Assembly (NCBI GenBank): GCA_013204265.1
Contig: JABMOG010000110.1
Coordinates: 1-51,467 of the forward strand
Direction: 5' to 3'
DNA from: Rhodospirillales bacterium
Lineage (GTDB): Bacteria > Pseudomonadota > Alphaproteobacteria > Rhodospirillales > Casp-alpha2
DNA length: 51,467 nucleotides
A model generated the notes under the pieces. It worked only from the letters and a program-made list of their open reading frames with translations, did not search any database and was not told the DNA's origin. This document shows positions 1 through 8,821 of the stretch, piece after piece. Each line of letters starts with the position of its first letter. Position 1 is the stretch's first letter. A program made the translations under genes and the position numbers.

Positions 1-378
1 ATCAACAAGGCGCGAATCCCCGGCTGCACCTATTGCCACCCGCAAATTGCCAGCGTCGGCCTGACCGAAGCCAAGGCCAAAGAGGCAGGGTATGAATTAA
101 AGGTCGGACGTTTCCCGTTCATGGCCAACGGCAAGGCGATTGCGCTGGGCGCATCCGATGGGCTGATCAAAACTATTTTCGACGCCAAGACCGGGCAGCT
201 TCTGGGCGCGCATATGGTCGGGCACGAAGTCACCGAATTGATTCAGGGTTTCGTCATCGCCATGGGGCTGGAGACCACCGAAGAAGAATTGATGCACACC
301 ATCTTCCCGCACCCGACGCTGTCGGAAATGATGCATGAATCGGTGCTCGACGCCTATGGCCGACCGATCCATATCTGA
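1..378 (+). CDS. lpdA: Dihydrolipoyl dehydrogenase, C-terminal fragment (5' end outside window)
   Basis: Frame 1 reads INKARIPGCTYCHPQIASVGLTEAKAKEAGY...GAHMVGHEVTELIQGF...HTIFPHPTLSEMMHESVLDAYGRPIHI*, the typical LPD dimerisation domain with HPTLSE motif. Confidence 0.95.
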   Translation: MNKARIPGCTYCHPQIASVGLTEAKAKEAGYELKVGRFPFMANGKAIALGASDGLIKTIFDAKTGQLLGAHMVGHEVTELIQGFVIAMGLETTEEELMHTIFPHPTLSEMMHESVLDAYGRPIHI

Positions 379-382
379 CACC

Positions 383-826
383 ATGATACACATTCGGGAT
401 TTAACTGTTGCCGATCAGGACCGCTGGCGCGAATTATGGAAGGGCTACCTGACCTTCTATGGAACCGACGTTTCGCCAGCCGTTACCGATCAGACATGGA
501 ACCGTCTGGTGGAACCCGATGAGGCGGCGATGTTCTGCCTCGTCGCGCAAGTCGACACCGCCGTGGTGGGTTTCGTCAATTGTGTCCTGCACTTGAATAC
601 CTGGACCGAAAAACCCGTCTGCTATCTGGAAGACCTGTTCGTTGATCCCGATGTGCGTGGCCGTGGCGCGGGCCGGGCGTTAATCGAGGCCGTGCGGCAG
701 CGCGGACAAACCGATAACTGGCACCGGATATACTGGCGCACTCACAAGAACAACACCACGGCGCGCGCACTTTACGATACACTGGCCGTCGGCACCGATT
801 GGGTGACTTACGAGATTTCCTTATGA
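383..826 (+). CDS. GNAT family N-acetyltransferase
   Basis: [26 protein letters not shown]...[24 protein letters not shown]; acetyl-CoA binding motif; start set to 383, after the lpdA stop. Confidence 0.9.
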   Translation: MIHIRDLTVADQDRWRELWKGYLTFYGTDVSPAVTDQTWNRLVEPDEAAMFCLVAQVDTAVVGFVNCVLHLNTWTEKPVCYLEDLFVDPDVRGRGAGRALIEAVRQRGQTDNWHRIYWRTHKNNTTARALYDTLAVGTDWVTYEISL

Positions 827-1755
827 ACGTCGTCAACAAACAGCTGCGCCATCCTGAAAAGGCCAAGAACCCCGAAAATCCGGTTCTCCGCAAGCCATCG
901 TGGATCAGGGTCAAGGCGCCGACGTCGAAGGCCTACGGCGAAACCCGCAAGCTGATGCGCGAGAAGGGGCTGCATACCGTTTGCGAAGAAGCGGCGTGTC
1001 CCAACATCGGTGAATGCTGGTCCCACAAGCACGCCACCGTTATGATCCTCGGCGCGATCTGTACGCGGGCCTGCGCCTTTTGCAATGTCGCCACCGGCAA
1101 GCCCGGCGCGGTCGACGCGATGGAGCCGCAAAATCTCGCCGCCTCGGTCGCCGAAATGGGCATGAAGCATCTGGTAATCACCTCGGTCGACCGCGACGAC
1201 TTAGCCGACGGCGGCGCGAACCAGTTCGTCCAGTGCATTGAGCGCCTGCGCGAAACCTCGCCAGCAACCACCATTGAAATCCTGGTCCCGGATTTTCGCG
1301 GCAAGCCGGGCGCCCTGGAAGCCGTGGTTGCGGCCGGGCCGGACGTCTTCAACCATAACCTGGAAACCGTGCCCCGCCTGTACCCGGCCATTCGCCCCGG
1401 TGCGCGGTATGACCATTCGCTCGACCTGTTGGCGCGGGCGAAACAGCTATCGCCTGATATTTTCACTAAATCCGGCATCATGGTCGGCTTGGGTGAGACC
1501 AACGACGAGATCCTCGGCGTAATGGACGACCTGCGCCGGGCCGATGTGGATTTCCTGACCATCGGGCAGTACCTCGCGCCGACCCGCCGCCACGCCGCCG
1601 TTGAGCGGTTCGTGACGCCCGACGAATTCGAAGACCTCAAGCGGGCAGGGGAGGACAAGGGATTCTTATTGGTGGCGTCGTCGCCGCTGACCCGCTCGTC
1701 CTATCACGCCGACAAAGACTTCGAAGCCTTGGCGAAGGCGCGGCGGGCGCGTTAA
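823..1755 (+). CDS. lipA: Lipoyl synthase (radical SAM)
   Basis: [13 protein letters not shown] and [10 protein letters not shown] cysteine motifs, RSSYHAD C-terminus; start overlaps the GNAT stop (ATGA). Confidence 0.97.
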   Translation: MNVVNKQLRHPEKAKNPENPVLRKPSWIRVKAPTSKAYGETRKLMREKGLHTVCEEAACPNIGECWSHKHATVMILGAICTRACAFCNVATGKPGAVDAMEPQNLAASVAEMGMKHLVITSVDRDDLADGGANQFVQCIERLRETSPATTIEILVPDFRGKPGALEAVVAAGPDVFNHNLETVPRLYPAIRPGARYDHSLDLLARAKQLSPDIFTKSGIMVGLGETNDEILGVMDDLRRADVDFLTIGQYLAPTRRHAAVERFVTPDEFEDLKRAGEDKGFLLVASSPLTRSSYHADKDFEALAKARRAR

Positions 1756-1763
1756 ATTCAGAC

Positions 1764-2213
1764 ATGCCCACCCACGCCGAAAAACGCCTTATCCACCACG
1801 CCCCGCAGCAGATGTTCGACCTGGTCGCCGACATTGAAAAATACCCGGAATTCCTGCCTTGGTGCGTCGCTACCCGGATCAGGGAAAAAGGCCAGGAAGA
1901 CGGCACCGACATGCTGATCGCAGATATGGTCATTGGCTACAAAGTGTTCCGAGAGAAATTTTCCACCAAGGTACTTTGCCAAGCACCACAGCGCATCGAC
2001 GTGACCTATTTCGACGGGCCGTTCAAATACCTGACCAACCACTGGGTATTCGAAGCGCAGGGTAATGACGCCTGCATGATTGATTTCTACGTCGATTTCG
2101 AATTCAAGTCGCGCTTCTTCCAGGCTGCCATCGGCACGGTCTTCAACGAAGCCGTCAAACGCATGATCCAGGCTTTTGAGAAACGCGCTGATGCGCTGTA
2201 CGGGAAAACGTAA
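1764..2213 (+). CDS. RatA/COQ10-type START-domain protein
   Basis: HAEKRLIHHAPQQMFDLVADIEKYPEFLPWC... typical of the COQ10/RatA family; follows lipA. Confidence 0.9.
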   Translation: MPTHAEKRLIHHAPQQMFDLVADIEKYPEFLPWCVATRIREKGQEDGTDMLIADMVIGYKVFREKFSTKVLCQAPQRIDVTYFDGPFKYLTNHWVFEAQGNDACMIDFYVDFEFKSRFFQAAIGTVFNEAVKRMIQAFEKRADALYGKT

Positions 2214-2215
2214 GC

Positions 2216-2959
2216 GTGGAAACCCCCGACAGCCTCATCATCATCGGCCTGACTTTTGTGCTGGCGGGGTTTGTGAAGGGCGTCATCGGACTGGGCTTGC
2301 CGACGGTGTCGCTGGCCCTGCTGACGGCCGGTTTCGGGCTGATCCCGGCGATGAGCCTGATGATCGTGCCGTCCCTTATCACCAATGTCTGGCAAGCCGG
2401 ACAGGGCGGCGCATTTCGCGAACTGGCCCGGCGTTTCTGGCTGATGATGGTGGCGGTCGTCGCCGGTGTCTGGTTCGGCGGTACCGTTCTGGTGGCCGGG
2501 GACACCACGCTGTTGACGGGATTGTTAGGCGCGTTGTTGTGTGTTTATGCGTTGACTGGCATGTCCCGGTTCCGGGTTCCCCCGCCGGGGCGGGCAGAAC
2601 CCTGGCTGTCGCCGGTCATGGGCGGGGTCACTGGAATTTTAACCGGACTGACCGGCTCCTTCGTCGTCCCCGGCGTACTCTACCTGCAATCCATAGGGCT
2701 TGATCGCAACGCGTTGATTCAGGCCATGGGGATGCTGTTTACCGTTTCCACCGCCGCGCTCGCCGTGGTTCTCGGCCATCACAAACTGATGTCCGTGGAA
2801 CTGGGGGTTTATTCTTTGGGCGGGGTTATCCCGGCGCTGGTCGGCATGGTGATCGGGCAAAAGGTTCGAAACCGGCTGTCGGAAGCCGTGTTTGCCAAAA
2901 TCTTTTTTGCCAGTCTGCTGATTCTCGGGGCCTATATCGCGGCGCGGGCTTTTTCTTAA
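2216..2959 (+). CDS. TauE/SafE family sulfite exporter-like membrane protein
   Basis: GTG start; multiple hydrophobic helices; GFVKGVIGLGLPTVSLALL and TGSFVVPGVLYLQ motifs. Confidence 0.88.
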   Translation: METPDSLIIIGLTFVLAGFVKGVIGLGLPTVSLALLTAGFGLIPAMSLMIVPSLITNVWQAGQGGAFRELARRFWLMMVAVVAGVWFGGTVLVAGDTTLLTGLLGALLCVYALTGMSRFRVPPPGRAEPWLSPVMGGVTGILTGLTGSFVVPGVLYLQSIGLDRNALIQAMGMLFTVSTAALAVVLGHHKLMSVELGVYSLGGVIPALVGMVIGQKVRNRLSEAVFAKIFFASLLILGAYIAARAFS

Positions 2960-3444
2960 CCCAACCCACACCGTACCAGCCGCAGCGCCGCCACAACCGT
3001 CTGCGCCCGCACCGCATCGCGGTCGCCGTCGAATACGTGGCGTTCGTGCAGGGTTTCCGCACTGCGGCGGGCACAGGCGATATGCACCAGGCCGACGGGT
3101 TTTTCGGCCGTGCCGCCGCCGGGGCCGGCGATACCGGTCACCGCAACAGAAATTTGTGCGGCGGAGTTTGTTAGCGCCCCTTCGGCCATGGCGCGGGCAA
3201 TGTCTTCGCTGACCGCGCCGACGGCTTCGATCAAATCCACCGCAACTCCCAACATTTCGTTCTTGGCGGCGTTGGTGTAGGTAACGAAGCCCCGGTCAAC
3301 GACATCGGAAGACCCCGCCACCGCCGTCAGGCAGCCCGCAATCAGACCACCGGTACACGATTCCGCCGTCACCAGCATCCAGCCCTGGGTCCTGCAGGCG
3401 TCGAGAACACCGCTGGCGGCGTCCAGTTGCTCAGGTGTGAACAT
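2956..3444 (-). CDS. CinA-family nicotinamide-nucleotide amidohydrolase
   Basis: TAESCTGGLIAGCLTAVAGSSDVVDRGFVTYTNAAKNEMLGV ... VAVTGIAGPGGGTAEKPVGLVHIA. Confidence 0.93.
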   Translation of the reverse strand: MFTPEQLDAASGVLDACRTQGWMLVTAESCTGGLIAGCLTAVAGSSDVVDRGFVTYTNAAKNEMLGVAVDLIEAVGAVSEDIARAMAEGALTNSAAQISVAVTGIAGPGGGTAEKPVGLVHIACARRSAETLHERHVFDGDRDAVRAQTVVAALRLVRCGLG

Positions 3445-3445
3445 T

Positions 3446-3955
3446 TCAAGCCCCCCTCATGGCGGCGATAGCAAAGAGCACGATAATGGCATAAACGGCG
3501 GCAAGAACATCATCAACCATGACACCGAGGCCGCCCTTGATGGACCGGTCCGCCCACGACACCGGCCATGGTTTGAAAATATCGAAGGCACGGAACAGCA
3601 CGAAGCCAAGGGCATATTCCAGCCATCCCGGCGGCACGGCCAGCAATACCAGCCATTGCCCGGCAATTTCGTCGATGACTACCTGTTTCGGATCCTCTGT
3701 GCCGTATTTGTCGATGCAGACCTCCGACGCCCAGACACCGGCGACAAACGCCACGGCGGCACCGACGGCCAACCCAACGTGGCCCCACATTTGAACGATT
3801 CCCCAGGCCAGCGCCACGGCCAGAATCGAGCCCCAAGTGCCGGGCGCACGCGGCAACAGTCCAGCCCCGAATCCGGTGGCGAGAAACACCGCCGGATGAC
3901 GCAGATTCCAGATTTTGGCGGTATGCGGTGCGGCTGGCGAATTATCAGAGTTCAT
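3446..3955 (-). CDS. pgpA: Phosphatidylglycerophosphatase A
   Basis: GAGLLPRAPGTWGSILAVALAW...YGTEDPKQVVIDEIAGQWLVL; ORF open to 3997, start at 3955 preferred. Confidence 0.9.
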   Translation of the reverse strand: MNSDNSPAAPHTAKIWNLRHPAVFLATGFGAGLLPRAPGTWGSILAVALAWGIVQMWGHVGLAVGAAVAFVAGVWASEVCIDKYGTEDPKQVVIDEIAGQWLVLLAVPPGWLEYALGFVLFRAFDIFKPWPVSWADRSIKGGLGVMVDDVLAAVYAIIVLFAIAAMRGA

Positions 3956-4364
3956 TGCGTATCCTAATACTCTTTTGACCTGGGTGCGCCCATTCAAAAC
4001 AAGCCATCCGTTGCCCTGGCCTCACGAAACCTAATCCCAGTGCCGCTCAAAGCAAAAACCAAGTTGAAATCTGCGGCAGAGATATTGGCTCGTTTTGGTC
4101 CTACCTAAGCCAAGTTACAAACATTAAAAAGGTCAAACCCCTACGCTGGCAACCAATTATACCTTGCAAGGATTCATGGTTCTCTTTACGTTCAACAAGA
4201 TTTCCGCGCCGTGTTTTAGGGTGGAAATCGGCTGAATTTTCTGCCATGGGTTCACGAGGAACCTGAAAATGGTATGATTTTTTTGAAACCCGAAGTTCCT
4301 CTCAAATCAAGAAGGGGAACCGGGGCAGGTGCTTTTTTAGGGGAGAGGGTTTTGGGGAGTTGTT

Positions 4365-5684
4365 ATGAAGCGCAGTAACCAACAGGTGAACTTCGGGGAT
4401 CGATTCCAGGCCCTGTTGATGCGTCTTTTTCCCGAACGGCAAATTCATCTACGGACGAAAGGCAAGGTTTCCTTCGTCCGCTTTACCCAGCGCACCCAGA
4501 TTGCAATTTCCCTGGCACTACTGTGCGCTCTCGGCTGGACGGCCTTCTCAAGCATCAGCTTCGCCCGAAACGAGACCGTACTTGCGGCCAAGGACAGTGA
4601 AATCGCCAATTCCAAGCAGTCCTACCGGAGCCTGCTGGGCGAAGTTTCCGAATATCAGAAAAAATTCACCGATCTGACGTCAGACCTGGAAGACAGCCAT
4701 TCGTTGATGATCGGATTGGTCGAGAAAAACGCCTCGTTGCGAAATAGCCTGTCCAAAGTATCTAAAAAACTGAATCTGACACAGTCGGAACGCGAACAAA
4801 TTGCCAGTGCGCGTGAGAACCTGAAGAAGAAGCTTAGCGCCATCGAAAGCAAGATGCGCAATATTTCGAACCAGAACTTTTCGCTGACCGATACCTTGAG
4901 CACCGCCGAATCCGATCTGCAAAAGGCCTTGTCCGGGCGCAACAAAGCCCTTTACGAAGGCACTCGCATGAGCCGCCGAATCAAGAATCTTGAGAACCAG
5001 CTCGTCGGCCTTCAAAAAACCGAGGAACAGGTTATCCAGCGTCTGACGGACACCACCACGAACTATATCGATACCATGGAAAAAGTCGTCTCGGTGGCCG
5101 ACATTGATCTGAAAAAACTTCTCAAGGATTTTGATCTGCCGAAAACCGCTCAAGGTGGTCCCTTCATCGCCGCTGTTCCGGATAATCTGCCCGGCAATGA
5201 AATGAAGGATAGCCTCGCCAACCTGGATATTCACCTGAGCCGCTGGGAAGCCCTGCAAGGGGTCATGAAAAAAATTCCGCTGGCCCCGCCGCTGCATACT
5301 TTTTACGTAACCAGCGGGTACGGCAAACGCCGCGACCCCATTAACAAGCGTTGGGCGGCCCATTATGGGCTGGATTTGGGCGGGCCGTTAAATTCTTCAG
5401 TATACTCACCCGCTGCAGGGGTGGTATCGTATGCTGGCTGGAAAGGTAAGTACGGTAAGCTGATTGAAATCGACCATGGCGCCGGACTGAAGACACGATA
5501 CGGGCACTTGAATAAAATTTTCGTCAAGAAAGGGCAGAAAATAAAATTCCTTCATAAAATCGGCTTGCTGGGAAGCACGGGAAGAAGTACGGGCGCGCAC
5601 CTGCATTATGAAGTCGTTTTCAGGGGGAAATCCAAGAATCCGATGAAATTTATAAAAGCAGGGCGGAATGTTTTCCAAGAGTAA
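4365..5684 (+). CDS. M23 family metallopeptidase with N-terminal TM and coiled coil
   Basis: TSGYGKRRDPINKRWAAHYGLDLGGPLNSSVYSPAAGVVSYAGWKGKYGKLIEIDHGAGLKTRYGHL...TGRSTGAHLHYEVVF. Confidence 0.93.
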   Translation: MKRSNQQVNFGDRFQALLMRLFPERQIHLRTKGKVSFVRFTQRTQIAISLALLCALGWTAFSSISFARNETVLAAKDSEIANSKQSYRSLLGEVSEYQKKFTDLTSDLEDSHSLMIGLVEKNASLRNSLSKVSKKLNLTQSEREQIASARENLKKKLSAIESKMRNISNQNFSLTDTLSTAESDLQKALSGRNKALYEGTRMSRRIKNLENQLVGLQKTEEQVIQRLTDTTTNYIDTMEKVVSVADIDLKKLLKDFDLPKTAQGGPFIAAVPDNLPGNEMKDSLANLDIHLSRWEALQGVMKKIPLAPPLHTFYVTSGYGKRRDPINKRWAAHYGLDLGGPLNSSVYSPAAGVVSYAGWKGKYGKLIEIDHGAGLKTRYGHLNKIFVKKGQKIKFLHKIGLLGSTGRSTGAHLHYEVVFRGKSKNPMKFIKAGRNVFQE

Positions 5685-6204
5685 AAAAGAACCGGGCAAC
5701 GACGTGGAAAAAACACCCATTACGAAGCCGTCACCGCCGTCGATCATTAGCGCTGATCTCAAGATCGTCGGCGACCTGAACAGCAATGGTGAAATTCAGA
5801 TTGACGGCGCCATTGACGGTGATATCCGCACCAAAACCCTGCTGGTCGGTGAAACTGCTAATATCAAAGGTGAAATCGTCGCCGATAGCGTTATTGTTCA
5901 TGGCGCGGTCAATGGCCAGATCAAGGCGCGCGACGTGACCTTGGCAAAAACGGCGCACATGGTCGGCGACATCCTGCACGAAAATCTGTCCATCGAAACC
6001 GGCGCCTTCCTCGAAGGGCACTGCAAACGCCTGGTCGAAAAACAACCCGCCGTGGAGGCCAAGGTCAACGTATTCGGGTCTGATGACGCCAACCGCCGGC
6101 TGGCCAAAATCAAAGAAGGCGGAGAACTCTCCACCGAGTCCAAAGGCAGCGCCCTTAAGCCGCCGCACGGCGATGAAAAGCCGAAAACCGCAATTTCAAG
6201 CTAG
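5668..6204 (+). CDS. Bactofilin (polymer-forming cytoskeletal protein)
   Basis: SIISADLKIVGDLNSNGEIQIDGAIDGDIRTKTLLVGETANIKGEIVADSVIVHGAVNGQIKARDVTLAKTAHMVGDI beta-helical repeats; overlaps the 3' end of the M23 gene. Confidence 0.95.
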   Translation: MFSKSKKEPGNDVEKTPITKPSPPSIISADLKIVGDLNSNGEIQIDGAIDGDIRTKTLLVGETANIKGEIVADSVIVHGAVNGQIKARDVTLAKTAHMVGDILHENLSIETGAFLEGHCKRLVEKQPAVEAKVNVFGSDDANRRLAKIKEGGELSTESKGSALKPPHGDEKPKTAISS

Positions 6205-7179
6205 GCCGTCACCGTTGCTGAGGGCTTGAGCAAAAACATCCCCATCAACGTTGCCGCCGGAACACACTACAGCCACCGTTTTACCTCGGGCATCAAACGC
6301 GCCGCTCAAAACCGCCGCCAGGGCAACTGCGCCGCCGGGCTCGACCACGATCTTCAGGTACCGGAATGCCGCAGCCATGGCGCGGGCGGCATCCAAATCG
6401 CTGACCACCAGCCCACCCTTTAAAAGCACCCTGTTGATAGAAAAGGTCAACTCACCCGGCGTCGGCAGCAATAGGGCGTCACAGAAAGATTGCGCCCCCG
6501 GCTCGATGGAACATCTCTCGCCGGCGGCCAGGGACCGCGCCGTGTCATCGAAGCCTTGCGGTTCGGCGGCATAAATTTCGACCCCAGGACAATCCTGGGA
6601 CAACGCCAGCGCCATGCCGGAAATAAGCCCACCACCGCCGCAGGGCGCAATTACCGCATCCATCTGGGCACCGATGTCTTTGACTTGAGCCGCCAGTTCC
6701 AGCCCGACAGTGCCCTGTCCGGCAATGATGTGGGGGTCGTCGTAGGATGGCACCAGAATAGCGCCGCGCTCGACCGCCAGGTGTTTACCGATTTCCTCGC
6801 GGTTTTCGCTGGCCCGGTCGTAGAGCACGATTTCCGCGCCGTAAGCCCGGGTGTTGTCGATTTTCATGGCCGGCGCATCTTTGGGCATGACGATCACCGC
6901 AGGCGTGCCCAACATTTGCGCCGCCAGGGCTACACCCTGGGCGTGGTTACCCGATGAGAAGGCAACGACGCCGGCTTTTAATTCATCCGCGCTCAGCCGG
7001 GAAATCCGGTTGTAAGCGCCCCGGAACTTAAACGCCCCGGCCCGTTGCAGGCATTCCGCCTTGACCAACAACCGCCCGCCCAGCTTTTCATTGAGTAGTG
7101 GACTTTCCAGCACCGGGGTCAGGACCGCACGGTCGCCGATCTGGCGCGCCGCCGCACAAACATCAGAATAAGTGGGCAT
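6196..7179 (-). CDS. Threonine/serine dehydratase-like PLP enzyme
   Basis: AGAFKFRGAYNRISRL (PLP Lys), SSGNHAQGVALAA, PCGGGGLISGMALAL. Confidence 0.92.
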   Translation of the reverse strand: MPTYSDVCAAARQIGDRAVLTPVLESPLLNEKLGGRLLVKAECLQRAGAFKFRGAYNRISRLSADELKAGVVAFSSGNHAQGVALAAQMLGTPAVIVMPKDAPAMKIDNTRAYGAEIVLYDRASENREEIGKHLAVERGAILVPSYDDPHIIAGQGTVGLELAAQVKDIGAQMDAVIAPCGGGGLISGMALALSQDCPGVEIYAAEPQGFDDTARSLAAGERCSIEPGAQSFCDALLLPTPGELTFSINRVLLKGGLVVSDLDAARAMAAAFRYLKIVVEPGGAVALAAVLSGAFDARGKTVAVVCSGGNVDGDVFAQALSNGDGLA

Positions 7180-8029
7180 CGATCACCTCCAAAACAGAGG
7201 GTTCGGATAACAACGGCGGGTGGCCGCGGTCTTCAACGGTGAAATGGGCCATGGCGGGCATAACTGCGCTCATCCGGTCCAGGGTCTCGGCGCTGAGAAT
7301 GCCGGACAACGCGCCGCGTAATGTAAGGACGCGAACTGGCCTGAGCGCCCGGAACAGCGGCCACAGGTCTTGTTTATGGCCCAACGCCTCTTTGAACTGT
7401 TTGACGATGGCTATATCGAAGGCATGTATGAATTTTCCATCCGCGTTTTCTTTATAGGTATTGCGGGCAATCTGAAGCCAGTCTTCGTCGGACCCGTTCG
7501 GCAGGTTGGGTAAAAACGCCCTGCGAACGTGTTCCGTCGCAGCATCCCAATCGGGCAGGGGGGTATCGTCCAACATGTACTCAATTATGCCGCCCAGACT
7601 GGTTTGGCCGATTTCAGGTCCGATATCGTTGAGCACAACGCTGGCCAGCGTCGTCGGCATAGCCACCGCCATCACCATGGCGACAAACCCGCCCAGCGAG
7701 GTGCCGATGACATGAACGTGGTGGACGCCTGAGGCGGCGAGAAGATGGCGGATGTCGTTGACGTAGGTGGCTGGGGTATAATTGTCCGGGTTGGGGTCGT
7801 AAGCGGACAAGCCTCGGCCCCGAAAATCAGGGCATAGCACCCGGTAACGTCGGCTCAAGCGTTTGGCCAGTTGGCCGAAGTCCTTCGAATTGCGGGTCAC
7901 ACCGGGGAGACACAAGACAGCGGTGCGCATTGAGGCGTTCTCGCCATCCGGTCCGGGGTAATCGCGGAAGAAAAGGCGAAGCCCGTCTTGCGACGTATAC
8001 CAGCGTTCCCGGTAGGCAGCCTCTGCCAT
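7163..8029 (-). CDS. Alpha/beta hydrolase
   Basis: VLCLPGVTRNSKDF...CPDFRGRGLS...HVIGTSLGGFVAMVMA nucleophile elbow GTSLGG. Confidence 0.9.
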   Translation of the reverse strand: MAEAAYRERWYTSQDGLRLFFRDYPGPDGENASMRTAVLCLPGVTRNSKDFGQLAKRLSRRYRVLCPDFRGRGLSAYDPNPDNYTPATYVNDIRHLLAASGVHHVHVIGTSLGGFVAMVMAVAMPTTLASVVLNDIGPEIGQTSLGGIIEYMLDDTPLPDWDAATEHVRRAFLPNLPNGSDEDWLQIARNTYKENADGKFIHAFDIAIVKQFKEALGHKQDLWPLFRALRPVRVLTLRGALSGILSAETLDRMSAVMPAMAHFTVEDRGHPPLLSEPSVLEVIDAHLF

Positions 8030-8035
8030 CTGCCC

Positions 8036-8719
8036 TCAGAGACCGAGTAACGCAGGCAGGTCAATGAGGGTCGTAATCTCATGCTCAGGTTGGCCCGGAA
8101 TACGTTCCTGGGGTTGGCCGAACCGATTGACCCAAACTACCCGGAAACCGAAATTGGCTGCTGCCGCCGCGTCCCAGGCATTGGACGACATGAAGCAGAT
8201 ACGCCCGGCTTCCACGCCCAGACCATCAACCGCCATCTGATAAACGCTGGGGTGGGGTTTGTAGACACCAATGGAATCAACGGAAAAAGAATCGTCCAGC
8301 ACACCATCGATGGCGGCGTTCTCTACCGCCGAGTTGAGCATTTTCGGCGACCCGTTGGACAAGATTGCTGTCTTCAGCCCGCCGCCTTTCAGCGTCGTCA
8401 ACACGCCCTTGACCTCGGGGTAGGCGTCGAGGCGCATGTAGATGTTCATTAGCCGTTCGCGCAACGCCGCATCTTCGATACCAAGCGCGGCCATTGCGTA
8501 ATCCAGCCCGTCGCCGGTGACCTGCCAGAATTCCACGTATTCCTGCATCAGGCTGCGCAGCCAGGTGTATTCGAGCTGCCGATTGCGCCACAATGCCGCC
8601 AAGGGTTCGGCCTTGTCGCCCAAGGCATCCTTACAGTGGGCGGCAGCGGAGGCGACGTCGAACAAGGTCCCGTAGGCGTCAAATACGCAAGCGCCGATAT
8701 CCTCGATTTTCGCGGCCAT
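8036..8719 (-). CDS. Haloacid dehalogenase type II (HAD superfamily)
   Basis: CVFDAYGTLFDV, AILSNGSPKML, GVYKPHPSVYQ, MSSNAWDAAAAANFGF; start set to 8719. Confidence 0.92.
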   Translation of the reverse strand: MAAKIEDIGACVFDAYGTLFDVASAAAHCKDALGDKAEPLAALWRNRQLEYTWLRSLMQEYVEFWQVTGDGLDYAMAALGIEDAALRERLMNIYMRLDAYPEVKGVLTTLKGGGLKTAILSNGSPKMLNSAVENAAIDGVLDDSFSVDSIGVYKPHPSVYQMAVDGLGVEAGRICFMSSNAWDAAAAANFGFRVVWVNRFGQPQERIPGQPEHEITTLIDLPALLGL

Positions 8720-8821
8720 AAGTGGTTTTCCTCCTGAAATTTTCCGGCCTCTCATGGGCCTGTCAGCGATTTATGCACCCCTTGAGTATGGCGTCAACCA
8801 CGCCATAGGGAACCTCACAGG

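Noticed and set aside
933-1658. 241-aa minus-strand ORF
   Set aside because: Antisense to lipA; Ser/Arg-rich shadow translation.
4680-5363. 227-aa minus-strand ORF
   Set aside because: Antisense to the M23 peptidase gene; no coherent domain.
6196-7179. Possible duplicate of the threonine ammonia-lyase at 43696-44946
   Set aside because: Same fold family but different length, no ACT domain and divergent sequence; these are ordinary paralogues, not a duplication event.
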